This document shows, piece after piece, positions 32,339-40,498 of a stretch of DNA of 52,129 nucleotides. The position numbers and the translations under genes were made by a program. The stretch lies in contig NZ_BAFT02000090.1 of NCBI RefSeq assembly GCF_000308475.2, forward strand, positions 1-52,129, in the 5' to 3' direction. The notes under the pieces are model-generated. The model had not been told where the DNA came from, did no database searches, and saw only the letters and a program-made list of their open reading frames with translations. Position 1 is the stretch's first letter; every line of letters begins with the position of its first letter. The stretch is from Nocardia brasiliensis NBRC 14402 (GTDB taxonomy: Bacteria > Actinomycetota > Actinomycetes > Mycobacteriales > Mycobacteriaceae).

Positions 32339-33951
32339 TTGCTCAGCACCGTGTAACGGAACTTGAAGGACGCGTCGAGTGTCTGCTCGACACCCTGCAC
32401 ATTCTTGCCCGAGACCGCGATCTGCTTGCCGGACAAGAGCGGAACGATCGGCAGATGGTTCTGCGCGAGGTCACGCTGCACGTTCTTCAAGATCTCCATG
32501 CGCTTGGTCTTGTCGTTCTCCGTGGTCTCCGCGGTCAGCTGCGCCGAGATGCTCGGATCCTCGAAGTGCGACTGCAGGAAGTTGTTCGGGCCGAAGAACG
32601 GGGTCAGGTAGTTGTCCGGGTCCGGGAAGTCCGGGAACCAGCCGAACTGGTAGAGCGGGTAGGAGTCGCGGGCGCGCTCGCGCTGGTAGCTCACCCATTC
32701 GGTGGACTGCAGGTTGACCCGGAACAGGCCGCTGGCCTCGAGCTGCGACTTGATCGCCGCGTATTCCTCGGAGCTGCTCGAACCGTAGTGGTCCGGGTTG
32801 TACTGCAGGTTCAGCTCGACCGGGGTGGCGACGCCGGCGTCGGCGAGGAACTTCGCCGCCTTCTCCTTGCTCGGATCGGCGCCGTAGATGTCCTTGAACG
32901 GCTCGGTCGCGCCCGGAACACCCTGCGGCACAGACGAGTACGCGGGCAGGTAGGTGTTCTTGTACACGCCCTTGGCCAGCGCGGCCCGGTCGACGGTGGA
33001 CGCGAGCGCCTTGCGCACGGCCAGCTTCTGCTCCGGCGTGCCGCCCGGCATGGTGTTCATGTTGAACACGATGTAGCGCAGCTCACCGCCGGGGCCCTCG
33101 TGCACGGTGACCTTGCTGTCGCCGCGCAGCGATTCGATATCGGTGGGCGTCAGCGACCGGTATGCGACGTCGAGCGACCCGTTCTGCAGGTCGAGCTTCA
33201 TGTTGTCGGTGGTGGCGTAGTACTTCGTCGACACCGTCTTGGACTTCGGCGTGCCGAGGATGCCGTTGTAGTCCGGGTTCGCCTTGTACTCGACCAGCTT
33301 GTTCTTGTCGTAGCTGGCGATCGTGTACGGGCCCGAGTAGCCCTTGGCCTTGACGACTTCCTCGTCGGCCATCACCTTGTCCGCCGCGTACACCTTCTCG
33401 TCGACGATCGGGCCGGCCTGGGTCGGCAGGATCGCCGGGAAGGTCTGGTCATTGGCGACCTTCAGCGTGAAATTGACCGTGCGGTCGTCCGGGGCGTCGG
33501 TCTTCTCGAGGTTGCCGAGCAGCGACGCGGGACCGTTCGGGTCATTGATCTTGACCATCCGGTCGAAGGAGAACTTGACGCTCTTGGCGGTCAGTGGGTT
33601 GCCGTTGGCGAACTTGAGGCCCGGCTTCATGGTGCAGCTGTACACCGTCGGGCTGGTGAACTCGCACTTCTCCGCGGCGTCCGGCTTCGGGGTCGCGTCG
33701 CCGGGCGCGAAGTTCAGTACGTACTGGTAGAACTGCGTTTCCGCGACGAGGGAGCCGTTGTCATAGGCGGCCGCCGGGTCGAGCGAGAAGATTTTGTCCG
33801 TAGTGCCGGCAAGCAAGCCACCACCGTCACCACCGTCACCGGTCCGGCCCGAACCGCAGCCGGCCAAGGCAGACGCCACCAGCGTCGCCAGGCCGACGGC
33901 CGCGATAGTTCGCGTCCGGGTCCGGCCCCCAGGTGTTTTCGAAACCAACAT
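32335..33951 (-). CDS. Peptide ABC transporter substrate-binding lipoprotein (SBP_bac_5)
   Basis: This 538-residue lipoprotein has a signal peptide beginning MLVSKTPGGRTRTRT and a lipobox ending ALAGC. Family 5 solute-binding motifs include FSLDPAAAYDNGSL, CEFTSPTVYSCTMKPGLKFANGNPLTAKSVKFSFDRM and WFPDFPDPDNYLTPFF, the last near the peptide site. It delivers di- or oligopeptides to the permeases. The open frame extends 42 codons further (to 34077), but the ATG at 33951 is required for a proper signal peptide. It is the first gene of the operon. Confidence 0.95.
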   Translation of the reverse strand: MLVSKTPGGRTRTRTIAAVGLATLVASALAGCGSGRTGDGGDGGGLLAGTTDKIFSLDPAAAYDNGSLVAETQFYQYVLNFAPGDATPKPDAAEKCEFTSPTVYSCTMKPGLKFANGNPLTAKSVKFSFDRMVKINDPNGPASLLGNLEKTDAPDDRTVNFTLKVANDQTFPAILPTQAGPIVDEKVYAADKVMADEEVVKAKGYSGPYTIASYDKNKLVEYKANPDYNGILGTPKSKTVSTKYYATTDNMKLDLQNGSLDVAYRSLTPTDIESLRGDSKVTVHEGPGGELRYIVFNMNTMPGGTPEQKLAVRKALASTVDRAALAKGVYKNTYLPAYSSVPQGVPGATEPFKDIYGADPSKEKAAKFLADAGVATPVELNLQYNPDHYGSSSSEEYAAIKSQLEASGLFRVNLQSTEWVSYQRERARDSYPLYQFGWFPDFPDPDNYLTPFFGPNNFLQSHFEDPSISAQLTAETTENDKTKRMEILKNVQRDLAQNHLPIVPLLSGKQIAVSGKNVQGVEQTLDASFKFRYTVLSK

Positions 33952-34416
33952 CAGGGCCCCACTTCTCGAGCGCCACACCGCGTTGTCCTGGATCGCAGGC
34001 CCGGTGCGGACACAATTGAACATCCGATCTGACGGGCACCGTACCCACGAACCATTTCCGGCACGTTGCGTTTTCACAGAAAAGATTGCCGGGACGTGAG
34101 CCAGCGTTGCAAATAGTGCATCACAGGGGCCAGATCACCGGACGAATGTCCAGGTTCTGGCTAGAACGTCCGATTCCGCGTCTCGAAGACGCCACGGTTC
34201 CAAAATGGACAAAACACCGGGAACCATGCGGCGCGCGAATTCGACTCGCCGAAAGTCGCGACCCGGCAAGCGCGCACCTCAGCGCGCCGACCGACGATCA
34301 TCGCGGCAAATAGAACCGTCCCGGAAACACCCCGCGCGGTGTCGGGGTTACCGGCACTCGCCTGAACAGTCGATCAGGGACACTGCGCAGCCGTACCGAA
34401 ACGGCCGGAAAAGCCA
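33952..34416. other. Intergenic region upstream of the peptide transporter, with small palindromes
   Basis: About 465 bp without a convincing gene. It holds GTTCT/AGAAC (34154-34158 and 34163-34167) and a perfect 6-bp palindrome GCGTCT-CGA-AGACGC (34178-34192). Either could be an operator for the peptide operon. The region is more AT-rich than the flanking genes near 34060-34130. Confidence 0.5.
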
Positions 34417-34446
34417 CGAGGCGAGCCACCGGAGTGACTCGCCTCG
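34417..34446 (-). terminator. Terminator after purF
   Basis: A perfect 9-bp stem (CGAGGCGAG at 34417-34425, CTCGCCTCG at 34438-34446) has a 12-nt loop and a minus-strand GGCTTTTCC tail. It lies 20 nt beyond the purF stop. Confidence 0.8.
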
Positions 34447-34466
34447 CTTACCGCGAAAGATTGGGA

Positions 34467-36047
34467 CTACGGGCGGCTGAGCGCGCTGGCGTTGGCGTTG
34501 TCGGCCAGCAGGGCCGCCTCGGACTGGCCGGTGAGCATGCCCTCGAGCACGTTCTTGCCGATAGCCGCCTCGGTGGGCAGCGGGATCGGGTAGTGGCCGT
34601 CGAAGCACGCGCAGCACAACCGCGAACGTGGCTGCTCGGTCGCCGCGATCATGCCCTCGGTGGAGATGTAGCCGAGGGTGTCCGCGCCGATCGAGCGGCG
34701 CACCCCCTCCACCATCTCGTCGAAGCTGCCCTCCGCGCCGGAACCGTTGGCGATCAACTCCGCGGGCGAGGCGAAGTCGATGCCGTAGAAGCACGGCCAC
34801 TTCACCGGCGGCGACGCGATCCGGACATGGATCTCCAGCGCGCCCGCCTCACGCAGCATCCGGATGAGGGCGCGCTGGGTGTTGCCGCGCACGATCGAAT
34901 CGTCCACCACGATCAGCCGCTTGCCGCGGATCACCTCACGCAACGGATTGAGCTTGAGCCGGATGCCGAGCTGACGGATGGTCTGGCTCGGCTGGATGAA
35001 CGTGCGCCCCACATAGGCGTTCTTCATCAGGCCTTGGCCGTAGGGCACGCCGGAACCCTGCGCGTACCCGACCGCGGCCGGCGTGCCGGACTCCGGCACC
35101 GGGATCACCAGGTCGGCCTCGACCGGATGTTCCTTGGCCAGGCGGCGACCGATCTCGACCCGGGTGGCATGCACCGAACGGCCGGAGATCGTGCTGTCCG
35201 GCCTGGCCAGGTACACGTATTCGAAGACACAGCCCTTGGGCTCGGGGTTGGCGAACCGCATCGAGCGCACGCCGTCGGCGTCGATCGCCAGCAGTTCGCC
35301 CGGCTCGATCTCCCGGACGAACGCCGCGCCGACGATGTCCAGGGCCGCGGTCTCACTGGCAACAACCCAGCCACGGTCGAGCCGGCCGAGGCACAGCGGG
35401 CGCACGCCGTGCGGGTCGCGCGCGGCGTAGAGGGTGTGCTCGTCCATGAAGGTCAGGCAGAACGCGCCCTTCAAGGTCGGCAGCAGTTCCATCGCCGCCT
35501 GCTCGATGCTCGAATCGGCAGAGGCGTGCGCGAGCAGCGCGGTGATCACGTCGGAGTCGGAGGTCGCGGCGATCGGCTGCGGGCGGCCGTTCGCCACCGT
35601 CGCGCCGATGAGTCCGAGTTCCCTTGCCCGGCCCGCCAATTCGGCGGTGTTGACGAGATTGCCGTTGTGGCCCAGGGCAAGTCCGGAGCCGACCGCGGTG
35701 GTGCGGAAGATCGGCTGTGCGTTCTCCCAGGTCACCCCGCCCGTGGTGGAGTAGCGGCAGTGCCCGACGGCGATATGGCCCGGCATGGCGGCCAGCGTCT
35801 GCTCGTCGAAAACCTGACTGACCAAACCCAGGTCCTTGAAGACCAAGATCTGCGAACCGTCGGAGACCGCGATGCCCGCCGCCTCCTGGCCGCGATGCTG
35901 CAGGGCATAGAGCCCGTAGTACGTGAGCTTCGCCACGTCCTCGCTCGGGGCCCAGACACCGAACACGCCACACTCCTCGCGTGGCTCGTTCTCGTCCTGA
36001 TCGGGGGTGGCGGATGTGCTTACGACCGGCAGTTCGGCGTTGGTCAC
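34467..36047 (-). CDS. purF: Amidophosphoribosyltransferase PurF
   Basis: This 526-residue enzyme catalyses the first committed step of purine synthesis (PRPP plus glutamine to phosphoribosylamine). The nucleophilic Cys26 in REECGVFG follows a 25-residue propeptide that is expected to be cleaved, as in Bacillus-type PurF. The PRPP loop is RLIVVDDSIVRGNTQR, and a C-terminal cluster SRLCCACFDGHYPIP supplies Fe-S ligands. The GTG at 36047 has AGGGAG at 36059-36054, six nt upstream. The frame stays open far upstream, but that part is the antisense of the next gene. Confidence 0.97.
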   Translation of the reverse strand: MTNAELPVVSTSATPDQDENEPREECGVFGVWAPSEDVAKLTYYGLYALQHRGQEAAGIAVSDGSQILVFKDLGLVSQVFDEQTLAAMPGHIAVGHCRYSTTGGVTWENAQPIFRTTAVGSGLALGHNGNLVNTAELAGRARELGLIGATVANGRPQPIAATSDSDVITALLAHASADSSIEQAAMELLPTLKGAFCLTFMDEHTLYAARDPHGVRPLCLGRLDRGWVVASETAALDIVGAAFVREIEPGELLAIDADGVRSMRFANPEPKGCVFEYVYLARPDSTISGRSVHATRVEIGRRLAKEHPVEADLVIPVPESGTPAAVGYAQGSGVPYGQGLMKNAYVGRTFIQPSQTIRQLGIRLKLNPLREVIRGKRLIVVDDSIVRGNTQRALIRMLREAGALEIHVRIASPPVKWPCFYGIDFASPAELIANGSGAEGSFDEMVEGVRRSIGADTLGYISTEGMIAATEQPRSRLCCACFDGHYPIPLPTEAAIGKNVLEGMLTGQSEAALLADNANASALSRP

Positions 36048-36194
36048 CGTTTGCTCCCTGTTCGGGCGGGCTGGGGGCGATTTCATTCTACGGGTGAAAC
36101 TTCGTTCGCGATCACTCGCCACCGCATCCGGACAGCAATCGAGCACGCCCCAGGACCCGGCGCAGGCGGGCCGGTAACTGTTACCGTGCCTGCC

Positions 36195-37550
36195 GTGACG
36201 ACTACCGACAGCGCGGACACCGGCGGCGGAGCGGGATCGAACACGGCGGGAACGGGACCGCAGCGCCGGCCATGGGCCCGTATGGTGCTGTTTCCCATCT
36301 CCGTGCTGACCCTGCTGACCGCTCTGCTCGGCATCATGTATCTGGATTACGTCGTCGATCCGGAGAAGAACCTGCACGACTTTCCGATCGCCCTGGTGAA
36401 TCAGGATGTGGGCGATGTCATCAAGAAGGCCGACGGGCAGCAGCAGGTCAACTTCGGCGAGCAGATCACCGAGGCACTGCGCACCGGGGTGCCCGCGGAC
36501 AAGGTCGACCTGCAGGTGATCAGCATCAGCGAGGCCGAACGGCAGCTGCAGGCCGGCAAGGTCTACGGCGCGATCGTGATTCCGAGTGACTTCAGCAAGC
36601 AGCTCGGCAATCTCGGCATCGGCAGCGTGATCCCCGGCGACCTGGAACGCCCGATCATCACGCTGCAGACCAACCCGCGCACCGGCGCGTTCGGCACCCA
36701 GATCGTGTTGCGGGTCGGCAATCAGGCGCTGACCGAAGTGAACAAGCAGGTCGGCAAGCAGCTCACCGATCAGGTGAACGAACAGCTGAAACCGCAGCCC
36801 GGCGGGCCGCCCGCGCCCGAACTGTCCGGCGCGACCCGGCTGGCGATCGCCGATCCGGTGAAAGTGGTCGTCCAGCAGTATCGCCCGCTGCCCGACGGCA
36901 CCGGCCAAGGCCTGTCCGCGTTCTTCTACGCGCTGCTGTTGCTGCTGGCCGGCGTGGTCGGCGCGATGGTCATCCACACGATGATCGACGCCCAACTCGG
37001 TTTCATTCCCACCGAATACGGGCCGTGGTACGTGCACTATCCGCCGACGCCGATCTCCCGCTTCCGCACCCTGCTGATCAAGTGGGGCGTGCTGGTGGTG
37101 ACCGCGAACATCGTCTCGGCGGTCTTCCTGATCGTCGGCAAGATCCTGGACATGCCGATCGACCATCCGCTCGCACTGTTCCTCTACAGCGCGCTCGCCA
37201 TGATCGCCGTCGGCGCCACCGGGTTGTCCATGCTGGCCGCGATCGGTTCGGCGGGCCTGCTGGTGAACCTGATCCTGTTCATCATCCTGGGCCTCCCGTC
37301 CTCCGGCGGCACCGTCCCGATCGAGGCGACCCCGCAGTACTTCGGCTGGCTCGCCTCCTTCGAACCGATGCACCAGGTGTTCCTCGGCATCCGCGCCATC
37401 CTGTACTTCGACGCGAATTTCGCAGCGGGCCTGTCCCGTGGCGTCTGGATGGCCGTCCTCGGCCTCGCCATCGGCCTGGCCTTCGGCGCCGCCATCACCC
37501 GCTTCTACGACCGCAAAGGCCTGCACCGCACCAACCGCGTCGAAGCCTGA
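36195..37550 (+). CDS. SNG1/YhgE-Pip-like integral membrane protein
   Basis: This 451-residue protein has one N-terminal helix (about 33-58), an extracytoplasmic domain of about 190 residues beginning DPEKNLHDFPIALVNQDVGD, and five C-terminal helices. The layout matches YhgE/Pip and ABC-2-like permeases of the SNG1/DUF3533 group. These are often linked to surface or drug-export roles, but none is shown for this protein. It is divergent from purF. GTG codons at 36186 and 36195 are both possible starts. No ATPase gene is adjacent. Confidence 0.8.
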   Translation: MTTTDSADTGGGAGSNTAGTGPQRRPWARMVLFPISVLTLLTALLGIMYLDYVVDPEKNLHDFPIALVNQDVGDVIKKADGQQQVNFGEQITEALRTGVPADKVDLQVISISEAERQLQAGKVYGAIVIPSDFSKQLGNLGIGSVIPGDLERPIITLQTNPRTGAFGTQIVLRVGNQALTEVNKQVGKQLTDQVNEQLKPQPGGPPAPELSGATRLAIADPVKVVVQQYRPLPDGTGQGLSAFFYALLLLLAGVVGAMVIHTMIDAQLGFIPTEYGPWYVHYPPTPISRFRTLLIKWGVLVVTANIVSAVFLIVGKILDMPIDHPLALFLYSALAMIAVGATGLSMLAAIGSAGLLVNLILFIILGLPSSGGTVPIEATPQYFGWLASFEPMHQVFLGIRAILYFDANFAAGLSRGVWMAVLGLAIGLAFGAAITRFYDRKGLHRTNRVEA

Positions 37551-37732
37551 CCAGCATTCTCACCGCGGATCTGCGGGACGGGCGGCTCCGCGCCGGTGTC
37601 AGCTATGCCGGCGCGGCCGAACCGCCGTCGCTCGCCGCCCGTCGCACGGTGGGCGGCTATCTGCTCGACGGGACCGCACCGTTCGTCAGCGCGGGGCGCC
37701 AGTGGGCCACCGCAGGGTTCAATCCGTGGTGA
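37550..37732 (+). pseudogene. Short acyl-CoA dehydrogenase-like remnant
   Basis: The frame from 37550 to the TGA at 37730-37732 encodes about 60 residues, including D-G-R-L-R-A-G-V-S-Y-A-G and G-G-Y-L-L-D-G-T-A-P-F-V-S-A-G. These resemble the middle beta domain of acyl-CoA dehydrogenases (consensus like GGYxLxGxKxFxTxG). There is no start codon, no ribosome-binding site and no N- or C-terminal domain, and it sits between unrelated genes, overlapping the SCP-like gene end. I read it as a gene fragment. Homology is by eye. Confidence 0.45.
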
Positions 37733-38111
37733 GGCGGGCGATGGGGAGCCAGTGGGCTACTTCGGGGGCGCGGTTGCCGGAGGCGGTGAGGGTGCCGGCG
37801 GTGCCGGCGGCGTCGAAATCCAGGAGGCCGGTGGCGAGGAGTAGCCAAGTGCGGGGGTCGGTTTCGACGACGTTCGGGGGTGTGCCTCTGGTGTGGCGGG
37901 GGCCCTCGATGCACTGGACCGCGACGAACGGTGGCACCCGGACCTCCACCGAGTGGCCCGGTGCCGAAGCGGCCAGTGTGCGGGCCGTCGCGCGGACCGC
38001 CGCGGCGAGTTCGGTGCGCGCAGGCGCCGCCGCCGATTCGTCCCGCAGCCATTCGCTCACCGCATCCACCGCCGACCGCAACTCGGCCGGACTCACCGTC
38101 TGACGTGCCAC
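37719..38111 (-). CDS. Sterol carrier-like family protein (Rv0807 type)
   Basis: This 130-residue protein begins ARQTVSPAELRSAVDAV and shows EVRVPPFVAVQCIEGPRHTRGTPPNVVETDPRTWLLLATG, the MDMPI/SCP2-like pattern of the family annotated as sterol carrier proteins next to purF in mycobacteria. Binding of a lipid is implied by the fold but unproven. TAATGT (38124-38119) with a 7-nt gap to GTG (38111) suggests a leaderless message. Confidence 0.75.
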   Translation of the reverse strand: MARQTVSPAELRSAVDAVSEWLRDESAAAPARTELAAAVRATARTLAASAPGHSVEVRVPPFVAVQCIEGPRHTRGTPPNVVETDPRTWLLLATGLLDFDAAGTAGTLTASGNRAPEVAHWLPIARLTTD

Positions 38112-38118
38112 CCCACCG

Positions 38119-38124
38119 ACATTA
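38119..38124 (-). promoter_or_regulatory. -10 element of a leaderless promoter for the SCP-like gene
   Basis: On the minus strand TAATGT is followed by 7 nt and the GTG at 38111. Confidence 0.5.
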
Positions 38125-38176
38125 CCGACGCACCCCCACCCCCGATCCGACGCCCCGGCGCCCTCGCTACCCGGCT

Positions 38177-39625
38177 TCAGGGGGTGGGATGTTTGGGGGT
38201 GGCGCGCATGCCTACGTAGCAGGCTTCGGTGCCGTCGGTGAGGGTGCTGAAGACGACGGGCATGTAGTCCTCGCTGAATGAGGGGCCAGCGCCGGAGGCG
38301 GCGAAGACGGTGGGCGAGACAGGGGTGAGGTCCATGCTCAGGGGCGGCGACATGTCCTTCATGTCGTCGACGAATTCGTAGAGCATGTGCGCGGATCCGT
38401 CCGCGCGCTTGCTGACCGTGATCACGACACCGGCCCGCCGATAGGTGCCGACGAACGGCGCGATGTCCACCTGCACCGGCGGGTCGGCCGGGGCGAAAGC
38501 TTCCGGCACCCGCACCCCGGCCAATTCGCCGAGCAGCTCACGGAACAGCGACGCGTAAAGCTGGCGCGCGCCACCACCATTGGTGAGCAGCGCGACCGCC
38601 ACCCCGGCCGCGGGGACGACCCGCAGGTACGCGTACTGGCCGATCGCGGCACCGTCGTGGCCGAATCCTTTGATGCCGTCCCAGTCGTACAAGGTCCAGC
38701 CCAGACCCCATCCGTCCGCGCTGACCGACCACTTGTCCGGCACCTCCACCACCTGATCCTGCATCGCCGCAACGGCTTGCGCGGACAGCAGCACGGTGCC
38801 GTCGGCGGCGCGACCACCGTCGAGGTGCAGGCGGGCGAACCGCACCATGTCGCCAGCGGAGGTGATCACCCTGGCCATCGGCGCGACCGCACGCGGCATG
38901 ATGTCCCACTCCGGCGCGGGTTCGGGGTAGGCCCCCGGCGCACCGAGGTGGCTCATCGCGGTGGGGAACTTCAGCGCCTGTTCCGGCAGCGTCACCAGCT
39001 GGCCGAGGCCGAGCGGGGTGGCGATCAGATCCTGTAGTGCCTGATCGAAGGTGGTGCCGGTGATCACCTCGATGATGCGCCCGAGCACTCCGTAGCCCAG
39101 GCTGCCGTAGGACATCGCCGTCCCCGGTTTGCAGTCGAGCGCGACTTCCCTTGCCGCCGCGACATATCGGGCGAGGCAGTCGTCGCCGCGGCCACCGTCG
39201 AAGTTGAAGTCGTTGGTCACGCCGCCGGTGTGGCTGAGCAGCTGACGCACCGTGATCTGCTGGGTCGCTTCGGCATCCGGCGTCGCGAACTCGGGCAGCA
39301 CATCCCGCACCCGGGCGTCGAGATCCAGTTTGCCGGCATCCGCGAGCCGCACGATCATCGTCGCGGTGTAGACCTTCGCGACCGACCCGCACAGGAACAC
39401 CGCATCGGTGGTGACCGGTACACCCGTGCCGCGATGCAGTACCCCGCTGGCGATTTCGTGGATTTCGCCGTCGACCAGCACGGCCAGCGCTGCGCCGGGC
39501 ACATGGTGCGTGGCACGCAGTTCGTCCAGCCGCTGCTGCCAATGCGCCAGGGAAAACGCGTGCCCAGCCGCATTTCCACCTGGCTTCCGGCCATCTTCGA
39601 CGCCCTGGTTCACCGTGTTCGACAT
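38177..39625 (-). CDS. Serine hydrolase, beta-lactamase class C / penicillin-binding-protein-like
   Basis: This 482-residue protein has the class C serine-hydrolase fold: S-V-A-K at Ser81-Lys84, Tyr173 in the Y-G-S motif (in place of Y-x-N), and a GHDG box in place of KTG. A C-terminal domain of about 110 residues follows. No signal peptide is visible, so it is probably cytoplasmic and acts as an esterase or peptidase rather than a beta-lactamase; the substrate is unknown. The ATG at 39625 has AGGAGA (39636-39631) 5 nt upstream; an upstream in-frame ATG at 39691 lacks such support. Confidence 0.88.
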   Translation of the reverse strand: MSNTVNQGVEDGRKPGGNAAGHAFSLAHWQQRLDELRATHHVPGAALAVLVDGEIHEIASGVLHRGTGVPVTTDAVFLCGSVAKVYTATMIVRLADAGKLDLDARVRDVLPEFATPDAEATQQITVRQLLSHTGGVTNDFNFDGGRGDDCLARYVAAAREVALDCKPGTAMSYGSLGYGVLGRIIEVITGTTFDQALQDLIATPLGLGQLVTLPEQALKFPTAMSHLGAPGAYPEPAPEWDIMPRAVAPMARVITSAGDMVRFARLHLDGGRAADGTVLLSAQAVAAMQDQVVEVPDKWSVSADGWGLGWTLYDWDGIKGFGHDGAAIGQYAYLRVVPAAGVAVALLTNGGGARQLYASLFRELLGELAGVRVPEAFAPADPPVQVDIAPFVGTYRRAGVVITVSKRADGSAHMLYEFVDDMKDMSPPLSMDLTPVSPTVFAASGAGPSFSEDYMPVVFSTLTDGTEACYVGMRATPKHPTP

Positions 39626-39817
39626 GTCCTTCTCCTGCCCTGCTTCCAGTCGGCGCGTACGCCGTTCTCCTGCTGCGAACACTGTACTCATGGCAGAACG
39701 TTGTACGCAAGAGTCATCGCGGAAGCGTCAGAAATGCCAGTTCACAGCCGATTCAGCGGAATTCGGCGACCACAAAGTGCCCGGCCGGCAACACATGCCG
39801 GCCCGGGGCGGAACGCG

Positions 39818-40498
39818 CTAGCGGTCGCCCCCGCCAACCGGCCCATGCAGCGATGGCCGTGTCTCGCCCTGCCCGAAGGACAGTCGCCGAGCCAATTGCG
39901 GCGCAACGGCACCACCCACATTCGTGGCGAGATGCAGCAGAGCGGGAGCCGTGGCGCTCGCTGTACGACGGCGGAGCCAGCCGAGAACGAAACCACCCGC
40001 GGCGGTGGCGGCCACGGTCACCGGCACACTGTCACCCGCGGCTCGCGCCGGATGGATATGCCAGCAGCCGAAGGTAGACGAACCCACCACGGTTCCGGCG
40101 ATCGAACCAAAAGCTTTGTCCAGCAGGGGTTCCAACGTCGCCCGAAAGATCAGCTCTTCGCTGTAAACCGTGCCGATCGGGATGTGCACACCGACCCACT
40201 CGGCGACCGGAACATCCGGCGCTCGATCAGCGGCCGCCGCCAAGCCTCGGCGCGCCGACGGGATCGCAAGGGCCACACCGTAACCGGCGGCAACCAGCGC
40301 AGCCGACATCGCACCGTAACGAAAACCCTTCGCAGAAAACCAATCAGGAACACCCCGAAAGGAAGCGGCGTAAGCCGTGGCGAACCCCGCATTGGCCGCG
40401 GTCCGCCCGCGCACTCCGAGCCCGAGCCCGGGCAGCACGAGATTGCTCCAAACCAGCGGAATCCCGACGGCAGCAAAGGCTTTCGGTAAACGGCTCAC
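39818..40498 (-). CDS. CPBP family intramembrane glutamic endopeptidase
   Basis: This 226-residue membrane protein has the catalytic E-E-x-x-x-R motif (Glu114, Glu115, Arg119 in YSEELIFRATLEP), a second motif with His147 and His149 (FGCWHIHPA), and a closing LLHLATNVGG. CPBP (Abi) proteases process prenylated or membrane substrates, and often serve bacteriocin immunity or regulated proteolysis. It overlaps the upstream alpha/beta-hydrolase gene by GTGA (40498-40495), so the two are translationally coupled. No bacteriocin gene is apparent. Confidence 0.88.
   Translation of the reverse strand: MSRLPKAFAAVGIPLVWSNLVLPGLGLGVRGRTAANAGFATAYAASFRGVPDWFSAKGFRYGAMSAALVAAGYGVALAIPSARRGLAAAADRAPDVPVAEWVGVHIPIGTVYSEELIFRATLEPLLDKAFGSIAGTVVGSSTFGCWHIHPARAAGDSVPVTVAATAAGGFVLGWLRRRTASATAPALLHLATNVGGAVAPQLARRLSFGQGETRPSLHGPVGGGDR

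Noticed and set aside
34434..36194. Very long plus-strand open frame running through purF into the SNG1/YhgE-like gene
   Set aside because: It is the antisense of purF, kept open by high GC content. The downstream membrane protein has its own start near 36195.
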